A stretch of DNA of 64,000 bases from Panorpa germanica (GCA_963678705.1 OY783203.1:6076001-6140000); one strand, 5' to 3'; positions 33,051-45,310 are shown, counted from the stretch's first letter. Translations and numbers: made by a program. The notes: generated by a model not told the origin, from the sequence alone.

Positions 33051-34740
33051 CACATACGTGTGACTTAAACATGCGACATCCAACATTTGTAGTAAGAAGT
33101 TGTACAACACGTCCACACTAGTGCTAGTCGGATGCTTTCATAATAACACCCATATAAAAATAAAAACGGCTCTAAAACCATGAAATTTATCTGATTCAAT
33201 TTATGGGTGAACCCAATCGTTTTTGTTTAAAATATTTTATTTGAGTGCATCAATTGGATAGTTATTAGCACCAAAAACAATATTTACATTTATAAACAGA
33301 ACCGTCATGTTGCTTTTTGTCAAGAGAAATTCTTATCTTATAAAAATGCTTTCTTATGGCCCCTTTTCTAATTTCCGTTACACTAATTTTTAATAGAATT
33401 CAAAATTTAATTTGAAACAAATTTTTAACTGTGATTTTTTTTATATCATATCTTTATTTGCAGATATTGTTTTGCCATCCCTGAATTGTTAGCGATGTTA
33501 GTATAGACTATAGACACAATTCCTCATCCTCTTGTAATATAAGGAGGTGTTTACATTACACAGTTACTTAGAACGGGATATTCTAGATGTATTTAATTTA
33601 TGAAGTAAAATATTTATTTTATAATAAAATTTATTTCATTATTAAATTAGATTAAAGGATAGGAGGTACGAGTACCTCGGTAGCGACATCTATTTGCTAA
33701 ATTAACACTCTGTAAGAAATAAGAAAAGTATAAAATAAAGATTTCGAAATAAAATACTCACGATTATTTAGGTGTGAAATTCTAAAATATTGCACGATCA
33801 CGATTTGTTGGTATATTGGTTCGCCGATATAGTTCAAACTATGAGAGTTCGGCGGCGACTCATGCAAAACAAAGAGTATATAAGAGCCGTATAAATCAAC
33901 GATTAATAAATGTGAATTTCAACTAGTGATCGTTGGAGTAAGAGTTGTACTTACAAAATTTGTAGCAGGTCCATTTTATCGATTCTAGAGATAACGTATT
34001 TTAAGCACTGCCCCAAAACGCATAATCCACCTGTGCTAATTTCAAATCAAAGCAAAGTAGGATTGTGCATTTAGAAGCATTGCATTAATGAAACAGTTTT
34101 CTTAGCACTCAGAAGAAAGTTTGCGAAGGAGAAATTCTTGAACAGTTTTACTTTCTTCAACTCCGTTACATTAAATAATTACATAGCCATCAGTCAAATA
34201 ACGTCTGATTTCCTTAGGCACTAATCAGTCTAAAAACAGTATTGGCTTTATTGAAGCATAATATTTTTTTTGTTTGAAACGATTTTATTCAAAATTTACA
34301 CCATTCTAGATTAGGTAAAATGTTACTTGTATTTAAGGCAATATCTGTGTTATGTGTTTAGTGGGAATTTATCAGTTCTAGGCAAAATTATATCTACCTT
34401 AAAATGTAGTAGGTAAAACACAAAAAAGCAAAATTTATAAAAGCTGTTTTAAAAATAGCTCAGGTTAAAAAGCAATGTACTGAAAAATCGCATCGAAATT
34501 TCACATCGACTAATCCCAAAATTACTATTTAAGTACAAAGTAAAATAATAGGTAATCTCAACAGATTGAAAGGTATTACCGATTAGGCGTGGAAATCTTG
34601 AATACATTCTTCATCAATGGTCCGAATTGTATAATGTGAGGTGACGAATTCTCCTTGGCAATACTTGTCAAAGTACCTAGAAAAGAAAACAGCCAATGTA
34701 ATTAATACAATGTTGTAAACTACAAACTATTTAACATAAA
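33051..34740. other. No gene seen
   Basis: AT-rich unique sequence. A short palindrome GAGGTACGAGTACCTC lies at about 33663-33678. Confidence 0.4.
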
Positions 34741-35185
34741 GTTGACCGAGAATCAGAAGAAGTGGAAGATAACAGGACGAGAGAAGAGGTAATCGTGGAA
34801 TAAGTAACTTTGCCAGGTCGATGATTGCTTTTTTGATGAATACCTTCTACGAAAAATTGCTAGCCTAAAAAATATTTTTTTCTCTGGTAACAGTGAAAGA
34901 AGTAGATGGAAGGCGGAGTTTCAGAGAAGAAGAATGAGGAAATGAAGATAAACATGGATCAGGTGAAAACTAGGTGAGGGCTGGAGAACTATGAAGGGAG
35001 AAGGAAGATGGTGGATGATACTAGTAAAAAGAATGAGAAAATAAAGAAAGAAAAAAGTGGCGAGAAATATTTAAACAGAAGGAAAGAATTTAATTTTAAT
35101 TTTTGTTAATTCAGAAGTGGGAATGTAAAATAAATATAAGGAGTTTGTAACGCCGTAAAGACATATACAATAAGTATTTTCAATA
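34741..35185 (+). mobile_element. Diverged LINE pieces, same family 3' end
   Basis: The end (TTTGTAACGCCGTAAAGAC, ATATACAATAAG) matches the 3' end of the LINE at 3527-4517. Upstream sequence is purine-rich in the same sense. Around 34805-34860 one frame gives NFA, then a short gap, then MNTFYEK, which faintly recalls the NFA...MNTFF motif of LINE endonucleases. Several breaks are present. It is at best a heavily decayed copy. Confidence 0.5.
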
Positions 35186-35279
35186 TGTAAGTGTGTACGT
35201 GAATGACTCATATCTCTACAAATATATGTGTGTACGTGAACATTAATTGAATTCTAAATATATTACAAAAATGAATTTA

Positions 35280-35665
35280 TTACTGATGATATATTCGCAT
35301 TCTACTCGTTCCGGATTCTTTCGTATTGAACAGTTGGACTTTTGAAATTCTATGGTATTCTTCGATAGAAACAACAGCTCAGCAGTTTAGAGATGGTGTT
35401 AGCAATGTCTGCAGTTTACAGTCTGTAGTCGCTTTATTTCCCAGTCACACACGATCGCGTCGCGTATCACATCTCCGCGACATGACAGCTGACACGTGAG
35501 GCACTTTATAATTTGCATAGTGCATGAATTGACTGCATAAAACACAAACCCACACATGTATAAGTGTAGTAGACTGGTATAGTGTGTATCATTACCGCAG
35601 TCACAGGAGGAGGGACGGGGAGAATGAGGAGGGACGCAGGATGACCAGGGGACGCATCATCGATT
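35280..35665. promoter_or_regulatory. GC-richer unique block, possible regulatory region
   Basis: It contains CGATCGCGTCGCG, CAGCTGACACGTGAG (two E-box-like sites), ATTTGCATAG (octamer-like) and a G-rich end GGAGGAGGGACGGGGAG. No coding and no repeat relatives. A regulatory role is only inferred from composition. Confidence 0.18.
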
Positions 35666-36023
35666 AAATAAACAATATTGTTATTGCTGCATAATGTTAA
35701 CGATATTCATTTACGGATTTTAACTTATTCTGTTGTAATAGCCTTCATCTTGACGGTAAAGTATTTGCTATGGCATTTAACATTGTATGTATTTAATATT
35801 AAGTTATTTTTAGACTACAATATATATATATATTTATATATTAAAAGTTATTTTAGAAAAAACAGCCAAATTAATTAATTATGATATTTATTTTCTTAGG
35901 CCGTCCGCACACGGGTCGACTAGTTTGTAACGAGAGTCCCAAACCCGTTGAGAATGTAATTGTGCTGTGACTTTGACTATGTATATGCATAGCTTCAGTC
36001 ATCATGATTAATATAATTAAAAC
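35666..36023. other. No gene seen
   Basis: AT-rich, with a GC-richer TTAGGCCGTCCGCACACGGG near 35898 that may be a transposon tip. Confidence 0.4.
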
Positions 36024-36352
36024 AAGAGTACACCCCCGTCCCAGGCAACAATTTTTCATATAAATTCACAAAAAAAAATATTTTAAATTTGTTCGTTATT
36101 TGACGAAGTTTTTTTTCAAAATTTGGGAATTAGGTACCAAAGTTAGCCCATATATAAAATTTTAACTTTCTAGCCCAATTTTTACCCTCGGCAAAAACTG
36201 CCCCCCATGCCATCAAATAAAATTTTTTAATTTTTAATATTTTTTTTTAATAATATATTTCATTTTAAAATAATCCAAAATTTGAGTGTTCTCCAAAGTT
36301 TCCTACCGGGCCACCTAACTCAACGGCTTCTTTTCCAATTTATAATTTTCAA
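36024..36352 (+). repeat. Family B, copy 4 (partial)
   Basis: Head ACCCCCGTCCCAGGCAAC, then TAGGTACCAAAGTTAGCCC and TTACCCTCGGCAAAAACTGC. It stops about 330 bp in and has lost part of the region after the head. Confidence 0.82.
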
Positions 36353-36542
36353 AAACACGTTATAATAATTTTAAACATAACATGTTATTGTTGGCGTTTA
36401 TAGTGTGTCCTACGTAAGAGTAACTTTACATAAAGGTCACAAAAAATTATTATTTTTACTGTGTAGTTCTTTAATTAAATACAAAATGAAATAGTATTCT
36501 GTTAGCTCTATTAATTCCATAAATACTTTCTTCTAGAGATGT

Positions 36543-36740
36543 AGGCGCCAGTACAGTGGCCAGCGTTGTTTCTTGATAACAGACTTCTGTGTATTCGGGT
36601 TCGAACCAGATGAGTGCTATATTTTCTGATTTTTGTTGTTATCAAGTTTATTAATTATAAATCATAAAACTTATTAAGCTGGCTTATAGCCCATATATAT
36701 GAGGCCTCGACGCTATAAAACCTGCTAAGATAGTAGAAGC
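36543..36740 (+). mobile_element. SINE, near full length
   Basis: CAGTACAGTGGCCAGCG (A box), CGGGTTCGAACCAG (B box), TATATGAGGCCTCGACGC and ATAAAACCTGCTAAGATAG keep the family order. Confidence 0.88.
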
Positions 36741-36914
36741 ATAAAATTGTTGAAGTTAATAAGTAATGGAATACAATATTTGCCAAATGTCATCGAAATA
36801 TTGCATTTTTCAATTGATTTAAAATGACCGCTCTTGTTGAAACATCCATAAACTGAATCTCTTCTTGAAAGACCCTATGTAAAGCATAGAAATGTATAAA
36901 TCAAAGCAAATATT

Positions 36915-36982
36915 TCGAGAATTTAACCCGAAGACACAGCAGTTTGGTGTTACGTATAAATGCTTTGCCGTCAAGTAATTTA
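36915..36982 (-). mobile_element. SINE head fragment
   Basis: AACCCGAAGACACAGCAG and TAAATGCTTTGCCGTCAAG are the head in reverse. Confidence 0.75.
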
Positions 36983-37299
36983 ATATAATACTTAGGTTTT
37001 GTATAATTTATTTTTCATAAAACAACCTTTATTATGAATCATCTTGTATAATTCTTTCTTCAATAATTTTTAAATTTAAAAATGAGAATGAATTTCAATA
37101 AAAGTAAATTAGTGTGCTGTTCCATGTGCACATACACAGAAACCCTGTTACTAATACACCATATATGTATATGATCATATAACCTATACAGAAACATCCA
37201 CATTCAATACAATATAAATAATCCGGACTGGGTATTATTTATACGTAATTTATGACCAAACTTGATATCGAACTTCCCTGAAATATCCCTTTCAAATTT

Positions 37300-37640
37300 T
37301 GCAATCTCTGTCGCCCTATCTTAGCGTTATTCTCGAATCCCGAATCCCGATATATTTCGATGTACGATGTATGTATATTCCTTTTTCGTTATCCCCTGCG
37401 GAGTGGTCGACAATGGATCGTATTTCTATTGGGAAAATCAAGCTAAGTTGGCTACCGGGCAAAGCAGGGCTTTGAATAAGTAATCCCCGAACCCCCTAAG
37501 CCACTAAACGGTATCGCCCCCAAATGCCCAATGTATTCGTATTGCCAACCTTCCCTCCCCGCGCAATCCACCGGACTACGGACTACGGACTACGGACTCA
37601 CGGACTGTCCAGGGAGGAAACGAATAAACAAATAATTATC
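37300..37640. repeat. GC-richer block with CGGACTA heptamer array
   Basis: 37572-37607 is CGGACTA three times, then CGGACTCA and CGGACTG. Upstream are GAATCCCGAATCCCG, GGGCAAAGCAGGG and AATCCCCGAACCCCC. It is far GC-richer than its surroundings and has no relative in the window. The origin is unknown. Confidence 0.7.
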
Positions 37641-37782
37641 ACATATTTCAATTTGAAAATCGTTGCAAGAGGAAAGTTCAAAAAATACATTATTTATATA
37701 CAAAATGATTTTAAATAATAAAAGAGATTCATTTCGATTTCTGAGATAGATTTCTTTTTTATTTAATTCTGTTTACATCGAT

Positions 37783-37935
37783 GCTATTTCCGATGCTGTG
37801 GATGCTATCAGCGACAACCTCCTACAATATTGGTAGTAATTATGATGTGCTTTATAATTATGCCTTTATGATTATGAGAACATAATCAATTTAATAGTGA
37901 TAACAACCAAACACAGAAAATGTAACGCTGGTTAA
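37783..37935 (-). mobile_element. SINE, diverged
   Basis: ATTTCCGATGCTGTGGATGC, CTCCTACAATATTGG and AACAACCAAACACAGAAAAT are tail, centre and mid body in reverse. The head is missing. Confidence 0.75.
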
Positions 37936-38440
37936 GGGTGCTAATCTGAAGTATAAATGAATAGTACCACTGTGTCATTCAACATACAACCGTCATTGCG
38001 GTAACATTTGGGAAATATTGTGTTCCATTACTAACCTAAGATTGTGTAATTTGAATTAAAATAAAAATATCACCTGAGCAATAAATAGAAATGATATCGT
38101 TCATAAACTTTAAATCTATATCAAATATTACTATAATTTTCATTTAATTAAGATGTTGCTTATATTTAAAATAATGGCTACATTTTGTTCAGAGAAGGCG
38201 CATGCTGTTGACTAAGGTTTACAAATTATAACTAAGGATAAATAATCATTATCAGTTGTTATGTTTTTCTGGTGAATACACTAAGTGGTAAATTCGGTCA
38301 AAGAATCTGGTCAATATTACACCATTACCGCTTGGTAATCTGACTAGTCCGCCACTGCACACTCGACACTGGTCAAAGAAAATATAAACACTTAGGTACT
38401 TAGCAGTGCTTAAAGAACATATCCAACACAATCTCAGGTC

Positions 38441-38492
38441 GTCTTGCAGTGCCAGTTTCAAGCTAATTGCAAGCTTCATTTTCTACCTCTGG
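38441..38492 (+). repeat. Stem-loop repeat, family E
   Basis: CTTGCAGTGCCAGTTTCAAG, CTAATTGCAAGC and TTCATTTTCTACCTC follow the family order. Confidence 0.65.
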
Positions 38493-38736
38493 CATAGCAA
38501 TTGCAACGCTCTTTGCAAGATTCAACCCGATAGCGTCTTATAAAGCATAAACCTTGAAAGGTGTATAAATCTGGGATAACAAAAAATGGATAAGTGACTT
38601 TCATTCGCAACTGCGCAGTAAAATGTTTGCAGCTTAGCAGTCCAGTTTGTAAGAATAGTTACGCCTGGACAGTATATACCTGGACTGTGTAGCATTTAAC
38701 ACCAGAATACCTTAATTTATCTAAATAAATAGAATC

Positions 38737-38805
38737 TTTGTACATAACATAGGACTTAGCATCGAAAATAGGCCGAGGTTAAATGAATTAAATTTAAAAA
38801 AGAAT
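38737..38805 (+). mobile_element. SINE tail
   Basis: ATAGGACTTAGCATCGAAAA, TAGGCCGAGGTTAAATGAA and an A-rich end. Confidence 0.8.
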
Positions 38806-40082
38806 AATAATAAAATATACTATTTGTTTTATATTTGGTATTTTCTACAGGACACCCTATGCCTAATAAATTACCTCAAAGGGTTAACTCTCCTCTCTTC
38901 CCAAATAATATTTAAAGAACATTGAACACCCTATAAATAACCACTAATGCCCAAAACTTTATTTAACCTATTCGTTAAAAATTAATCTCTCATTAAAAAC
39001 ATTAATCTAAAAGGTCACGATAAGTCTTGCATGCTAAATTTAAAGTCCACACAATATATATAAATAAGGGTAGCCGTAATTCGTCTCTAATCAGCGGTCT
39101 AGGTCTGAATGAATAGGACTGAGAACTGAGGAGGACAACGATTTAGGTGGAGGATAGAGCTTGAAACTAGTGATCCAGTGGCAGTAAGGCAATGAGGCAA
39201 TAAGGGTGACAATGAAAATGGAAAGAGAACTCGCTATTGTATAATATAAAGTGCTATACTCTTCTCTGATACTCTGCTGACCTTCTCTGCCATTTTAAAT
39301 AAATTGCCAAGCTATTTATTATGTGGACGACAATGCCATAAGGTCGCACAACCAGAAACTAAACTAGATTTAAAATTTTAGTAAAAAAGATTTTATATAA
39401 TACATGTATAACCTCAAATTTTTTAATGTATTTACTGGACTTATACAACTAATTTCAGACCGGTTAGAATCTTGTTTATTTTGTTGTTTAGCTTTTATAA
39501 TTCATGGAATTTTGTTACTTTACTATTATTTATATGTATGTATTTTAGTAGCAGTCAGTTAGTTAGTTAGATGAATGACTTCTTCACATATCAAAATATA
39601 TTAAATTTTCTAACTTCTAGTGCAAGGATGCTTTTAGGATCGGTGGCACAAGTTGTGGTGCCCCCTATCACAAGGCTGGGGTGTTCTTGTTACATTTAGC
39701 TCTTTTAATTTATGAATTGTTGAAAAAATTAATAAATCTTGTTTATTTCTATCGATTCTCGAAAATAAAATAAAAAAATACATTTAAATCGTTTTAGATA
39801 AACTGATATCAAAAGGGTCGACGTAATCCTATTAAATTCAAATAAAATGGAATTGAAGGACATCCCGTTGATAGGAATAGGATATGAAACATTGAACCGT
39901 TGTCCACACATGATTTCGTACATGGACTGAAGTCGTGAACACACGTCCAAAGGTCCTGCTGTCCCTGTTCTGTAGGGTAGCACTAAGCAGGATAATATAT
40001 ATAAAATAAAGAAATATTTTAAATCAACGAAAAATAAATCAAGTATTTATGTATTATATTATACTCTATAGCTGAATCACAG
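38806..40082. other. No gene seen
   Basis: AT-rich with a GC-richer part at 39070-39300, unique and without a long frame. Confidence 0.4.
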
Positions 40083-40267
40083 TCAGACCCGAATTTGAGG
40101 GCTACTGCTCCGGGGCATCCACAAGAAAGGGGCCTCCTCAATAGAGATCAAAGTACTACATTTTTGAAAGACTTGACGGAAAAAAATTGTTCCTTTTATT
40201 CGGAGAATAATTAGGAGCTTCCGCTACTTCGGGCCCCAAGACCTCCACACCACTAAATCCAGTCCTG
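40083..40267 (-). repeat. Dispersed repeat family G, copy 2
   Basis: It reads in reverse CAGGACTGGATTTAGTGG, GGAGGTCTTGGGGCCCG, GAATAAAAGGAACAATTTTT and CCCCTTTCTTGTGGATGC. It aligns with 26099-26258. The tip resembles hAT MITE ends, but the second end is unclear. Confidence 0.8.
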
Positions 40268-40298
40268 ATAACAGTAAAAGTTGAAATATCTATATAAC

Positions 40299-40495
40299 TC
40301 ACAGTGACACAGTAGCCGAGATCATTTATACTTACGCCAGACTACTGTGTCTTCGGGTTCAATCCCGAACCAGTACTACACTTTCTGTATTTGTTTTTTT
40401 ATCAAAGTTAAATGAATTAGGTGTTTACATACTCATAATAAATTATTAAGCAGTGGTGTAATTCACTTATATCTATCTTATCACTATGTCTATTA
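40299..40495 (+). mobile_element. SINE, head and body
   Basis: GTGACACAGTAGCCGAGATC, TCTTCGGGTTCAATCCCG and GCAGTGGTGTAATTCAC. The 3' tail is missing. Confidence 0.9.
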
Positions 40496-40672
40496 ATAGA
40501 CGGCAGTTGGCGAAAGCAGTGTTCCATTTAAAATATTGCGCGGGAAATTCAAAAAGTCACTGACTTATCAAACTGTACTCGTAATAATACTCGAGATACA
40601 ACAACAACTTTTGAGTGGTGTAGCTGATAACAAAAATGTGTTTTTCCTGGATAAATACAAATCTGTTGATTT

Positions 40673-41075
40673 GTATTGAAGTATTGATATAAGTATTGAT
40701 TTGTTGGAAGTAGTAATATGTAGAATCATGATAGGACATACAAATTATACTCATACTTACTTATTCAAAAAAGAACCACAACCAATATGCGGACAATGCA
40801 ACAACCCATTAACAGTAAAGCATATTATTTTCCACTGCTCAAGGTACTCGTCGATAAGACAGGAATGTAATATGCCGCAAGATTATAAACTGATATATGA
40901 AAACAAAGAAAATTTGAAAAACCTTATTGAATTTATAAATAAAGCAAACCTAATTTCCTTATTTTAAATTATAAATTACAAATTATATATTATAAATTAT
41001 TGTATATGTATATGTATGTGCTAATAACTTCTAAAAGTTGATGCACCAATAAAATAAAAAAAAAAAAAAAAAAAA
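40673..41075 (+). mobile_element. 5'-truncated LINE tail (second family)
   Basis: A 403-bp insert with a coding tail, a short 3' UTR ending GCACCAATAAAATAAAA and a poly-A tail to 41075. It is flanked by the direct repeat ATCTGTTGATTT at 40661-40672 and 41076-41087. The repeat is perfect and the frame is open, so the insertion is recent. The C-terminal domain is of the type found in I/Jockey-like LINEs with the RIGHT motif. It differs from the LINE at 3527-4517 in CCHC spacing and UTR. Confidence 0.93.
40701..40967 (+). CDS. LINE ORF2 C-terminal fragment (second family)
   Basis: The frame, open from the truncation, reads VVICRIMIGHTNYTHTYLFK followed by a CCHC knuckle: PICGQCNN, LTVKHIIFHC (CX2CX7HX4C). 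Such an (R)xRIGHTxxTHxYL plus CCHC tail lies after the RNase H domain in I- and Jockey-like non-LTR retrotransposons. The knuckle is thought to help RNA binding. About 88 residues remain and all catalytic domains are lost, so the copy is inert. There is no ATG at the start because it is truncated. Confidence 0.9.
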   Translation: MLEVVICRIMIGHTNYTHTYLFKKEPQPICGQCNNPLTVKHIIFHCSRYSSIRQECNMPQDYKLIYENKENLKNLIEFINKANLISLF

Positions 41076-41126
41076 ATCTGTTGATTTAGAAGAATGAACA
41101 CATGCAACTACATATGTAAGTGTATA

Positions 41127-41390
41127 TATAAGAATAGAGTGCACAAGAGGTACGGCCGCGGGTAAGAGGAAGCGATAAAGGCACAGAGAGAGATAGCTGC
41201 CGAGAGTCATATCTGTCTCTTTATATCCGAACCGCTGCAGCTGGCTTGGCTGATTGGTGGTGAGATAGAGGGAGTAAACAAACAAGCGGACGAAATACTC
41301 GGCTAGAAAGAGACATAAAGGACACTCGTCAGCTATCCCTCTCTTTCACTTTATCGCAGTATTCAGTCTCTTGCGCACTCTATTCTTATA
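41127..41390. mobile_element. Foldback MITE, ~265 bp
   Basis: TATAAGAATAGAGTGCACAAG at the left is mirrored by CTTGCGCACTCTATTCTTATA at the right (each shown to within its last base: ATAAGAATAGAGTGC and GCACTCTATTCTTAT). Inner matches are GCGATAAAG, AGAGATAGCTG and GTCTCTTTAT. The arms are about 95 bp around a 75-bp centre. It starts 40 bp after the LINE's target duplication. Non-coding, superfamily unknown. Confidence 0.87.
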
Positions 41391-42427
41391 CCTCTATGGT
41401 AGGTCTACTCAATCGCTACTAGGAACAATCTGTTAAATGTTGAATGATAAAATATAACAATATGAATTTTTACCAAATATTTCTATCATAACTCTTAACG
41501 TTTTCTCTTCACCCTCACAATGTCTTTAACAAATAACAAATTGTGAGTTATGTATTTACGCTCTAATTTAGATGGACGCTTTCTTTTTGTCATTCTCTTT
41601 CTATACCACGGAAGTCTTCGGGGATCATAGTAAATTAATACTTACGACTTCCACCCAACTCACCTTAATTGCACAAATGAATCAATATCCTGTCCTTATT
41701 CTTCCCAACGTGAAAATGGAAGCTGACTTATATTTATATATTTCTAGACATTTTCTATAGGTTACAGATATACGTCTTACATTTGGAAAATGTAATTCTT
41801 TGTATTCACCATTACTTTAATACTGTTGGTTCTCTTATAACGCGGATAAACACCGCATATGTGGAACCTACATCACATAGATTGACTCTACGTAAAAATA
41901 CAGTAAATAACCGTGTTATGCTAGGATTGTGTACCGAATAGTATGCAAAAACATTTTAAGAAATTTATGGAATATTTCAAATATATACGCCTTAAGGTCT
42001 AGACATACATCATCTGACGTGTTGTAGAAGTCGAAAACCATGTCTAATTTCTGAAAACGTTTACTATCGAATTTTTGTTTTTTTAGATTCTATTTGTTTC
42101 GAGACACGTATACATATATTTTTTCAATCAACTAATATTCTGACCACATACCTTACCTATATAACCAATTGATTATAAGCTATTTTTAAAGACCCTGGCA
42201 ATCTAGAAAACTTCACATAATAATGTTGTATACTCTTGCGAAATGTTTAAACCACTAATCTAAATACAATCTGCTGAAAAATTAACTGTACATGAATCAA
42301 TACACGACGTAGTTGATACATTGTAATATAAGGTTCAATTTGCTATACAGTCGCTATGCAATAAGGTTTTAAAATGACACGTCTTATTGGATAATCTTAT
42401 ATACATACGAGTATATGTAAATCCTCG
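41391..42427. other. No gene seen
   Basis: AT-rich unique sequence without repeat landmarks. Confidence 0.45.
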
Positions 42428-42482
42428 TCCAGGTAGATAATGAAGCTTGGAATTAGCTTGGAATAAGCTAGCAACTGTGACA
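42428..42482 (-). repeat. Stem-loop repeat, family E
   Basis: CCAGGTAGATAATGAAGC, AATTAGCTTGGAATAAGCTA and GCAACTGTGA are the family in reverse. Confidence 0.7.
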
Positions 42483-42899
42483 AAAGTATATAAATGCATA
42501 ATGTATCTAGATATATTACAACACTGCTTACATATTAAAATACATAACAAAATGAAAATAATTCAGCAGAGACAAAAAGATATTTTCATGTTTAATAAAT
42601 AAAATAATAAATTGTTTTAGTTAAACAATCTCATTAAACGTAATAATGCACCTGACTGTACTGTAACCTACCTTTTGGAATGAAGCACTCTCGCATACCT
42701 ATCAAGATTCAAAGACTCGAATACAGGTCTAAATAAAGTCATGCAGTGTGTAGAATAATCACCATATAGCTATCTACGAAGGCTTGAAAGTCTTGAGAGG
42801 TCTGTCCGTTGTCGTGTGCCGGAGACTTAACTAAAGTGCAAATATAGAGGGTGTTGGATACACTGATGACAATTTGTAAATATATGAGAAGGATTAGGT

Positions 42900-42903
<4 letters not shown>

Positions 42904-42961
<58 letters not shown>
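42904..42961. repeat. (TA)n microsatellite
   Basis: About 29 AT units lie within 10 bases of the family B copy that starts at 42968. Confidence 0.98.
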
Positions 42962-42967
<6 letters not shown>

Positions 42968-42968
<1 letters not shown>

Positions 42969-43310
42969 TGATATTTTTGAAAATTTCCTATTTCGTAGAA
43001 AAACTGAAAAAAAATAATCACTTTTTCTGTATAACTTTTAGTTCATAACAGATAGAAAGTTGAAATTTTGCATGTGTGTTATGCTATTTAACGTAAACAT
43101 ATTTCAAAATTTAGAAATTTTGTTAAAAAATGTATAAAAGAGGCGCAGAGAAATTTGGGGGGGGCGGTAGGAAACTTTGGAGAAAGCTGAAATTTTGGAT
43201 TGTGTAATAATTGAATATCATGTTAAAAAAAAATCTAAACTCAAAAAATTTATTTGGGGGCATAGAGGCGGTTTTTGCCGAGAGTAAAAATTGTGCAAGA
43301 ATTAGAAAAA
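42968..43310 (-). repeat. Family B, copy 5 (inverted)
   Basis: GAAAATTTCCTATTTCGTAG, GGTAGGAAACTTTGGAG and GGTTTTTGCCGAGAGTAAAA are the family blocks in reverse. The hairpin head is not included. Confidence 0.85.
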
Positions 43311-44136
43311 AATGTCAATAATCACTAATATCTCGAAAGCCGTTTCTCTTCACGATCTCACAATTTTCATTTTCAAAAATTGTTACCGATTTACCTAGCA
43401 TCCTGTATAAATGCATGTAATACCAACTAATAAAGTAATTTAATTATTCAATAAAAATCATTCTTTAAGAATGCCCAATGTACAAGTACTTGCATTAAAC
43501 TAACTACTGTAGACATTCCAACTGCGTAATTACTCTCACTTAGCAGTCTTATATACGATTTTCTTGTTTACTATCTTTAGCAACTAATAAACGTTTTTGT
43601 ATGATAAAATTCTTAAGTATTTTTTTGTTTTATTTATAAAGAGTAATTTGCATTTAAATTGTTTAAAGCCATTTCAGGTAAAGATTGCTAGTTTACAGAT
43701 TTATCGATATTATTATATTTAGGACCTTGTATTTATTTGTACTGAAATCTCCTATGCTTGTTGGGTGAAACAAACATTATTAAAAAAATGAATTCTTAAC
43801 TAATAATACATTTAAATTGTCAGTACAAACATTTTTGCGAGCTTCTTGTTCGAACATGAGAATTTCAGGCACCATTATGGCGCACACTTTTTGCATGTTA
43901 AAATTGTTGTGTAAAATTTTCCGTATGAATTCTTGATCAATTCACTTAACCGACTTGACCACTTAACCGACGGTCAAATTTAATCAGATTTGATTTTTTC
44001 GATTTTGTTATGCGTTTTTGATGTGGAAGGGCGCGACTTGGGCGTGAATCATCTTAAACTTCTTCTCGGCTATCTTGAAAACGCCTAAACGAATAATGTG
44101 CAGCCACCATGATTTGCATACGTAGAGCAAGTCTTA
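43311..44136. other. No gene seen
   Basis: AT-rich unique sequence. Confidence 0.45.
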
Positions 44137-44240
44137 TCCAGTAATCATAACACTTATTAGACAGCGGTGTAATTCACAAATGAAACTAGCCAATGAAAGG
44201 ACTTAGCATCGGAAATAGGCTGACGTTAAATAAATATGTT
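44137..44240 (+). mobile_element. SINE, 3' half
   Basis: GCGGTGTAATTCACAAATG, AAGGACTTAGCATCGGAAAT and TGACGTTAAATAAAT. The head is missing. Confidence 0.85.
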
Positions 44241-44692
44241 CATATCTCAGTAGTAACATATACTTTATTACAAACGCAATAAATATCAAACCATATTATA
44301 AAATGTTATTATATAACTCAGATAAAAGCCAACTTTTTTTTATAATTTCATTTTAATAAAGAGATGTTATAAAAGAAAAGTCTATTACGTATTTCAAAAA
44401 ATGTCTTTTAAAATGAAAGAAATACCAGTAACAGTAACCGCACCAGCATCGCTTCTGCTAAAACCTCATGCTCTTTGATTTATTCCAGACACTTGAAAGA
44501 CTAACTGCTGGATTGTGTTCTCAATTTTTAGAGCCACATTTTACCTCTCTGGCACTCGTTTCCAGTCTTATCTAAGACTGGAGGGGCCTGCGTTGACTGT
44601 TGAGTCGCGCAATATAAAATGTGTTTAGCTTTTTATATAACATACACCCCTATATACATATATTTTAAACATATGTATATATATACAGCATA

Positions 44693-44945
44693 TCACTGAA
44701 TAAGGTCGTAGGATGAATATAGGTGGCGTCACAAATTTATATGATTTTTAGAAAGTACCAACCATCAAACGATATGTGTAAAAATTTCATGATATTCCGA
44801 TCATTAGTGTACGAGTTACTGTGGTTTTAATGACGCTACTATTTTAATATACAAAACAATAGAAAAAACTGAATTTCGAGTGTTGGTAAAGGCTTCTAAT
44901 GGAAAAAAGTACCGTTCTAACAAAGCAATGTTATTTGGACTAGTT
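44693..44945 (+). mobile_element. Mariner 5' end with transposase start
   Basis: After a TA comes the terminal sequence TCACTGAATAAGGTCGTAGG, shared with the MITE at 16364-16667. A 5' UTR follows, then a frame in which the start codon has become ATA: EKTEFRVLVKA, and after small frame changes GKKYRSNKAM. This fits the mariner N-terminus M-(D/E)-K-x-EFRVLIKHCFLMGK. Only about 250 bp remain, with no catalytic part and no right end. Confidence 0.75.
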
Positions 44946-45080
44946 ATTAAATTATATTACGATATAAGTCGTTCTTAAAATAAATTTTCCTTCTCCTAAT
45001 TCTCATCTTCTTTTAAAAGTTGACTAACTTGACTAAGTAGAATATAAAATCATACAGACATGATATATTTATTATAATTG

Positions 45081-45160
45081 TATGAACAGTGGTGAGTGGT
45101 TATGCTTGATGCCACATTCCTTCATCTTCGGGTTCGATTCCCGGAGTAATAAAATGAAGT
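45081..45160 (+). mobile_element. SINE head
   Basis: CAGTGGTGAGTGGTTATGC and CTTCGGGTTCGATTCCCGG. A further diverged head may lie at 45255-45302 (GCGCTGTGTCTTCTTAGTC). Confidence 0.8.
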
Positions 45161-45310
45161 AAACTTCTATCAAGTGTAAGATAATTAGTGGATTGTTAAG
45201 ATAATAGTCAACCAAACTGAAATACTTCTTAAGTCACATTTTTCGTGGTCCGTAGTTTGATGACGTTGCGCTGTGTCTTCTTAGTCTGCAGTCGTATCCC
45301 AACGACTTCC

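Noticed and set aside
42827-43048. Tyr-Ile repeat ORFs over TA arrays (also at 52256 and 59513-59884)
   Set aside because: They are translations of (TA)n microsatellites.
45255-45302. Additional SINE head
   Set aside because: GCGCTGTGTCTTC fits, but the B box (GCAGTCGTATCCC) is too changed for a separate call.
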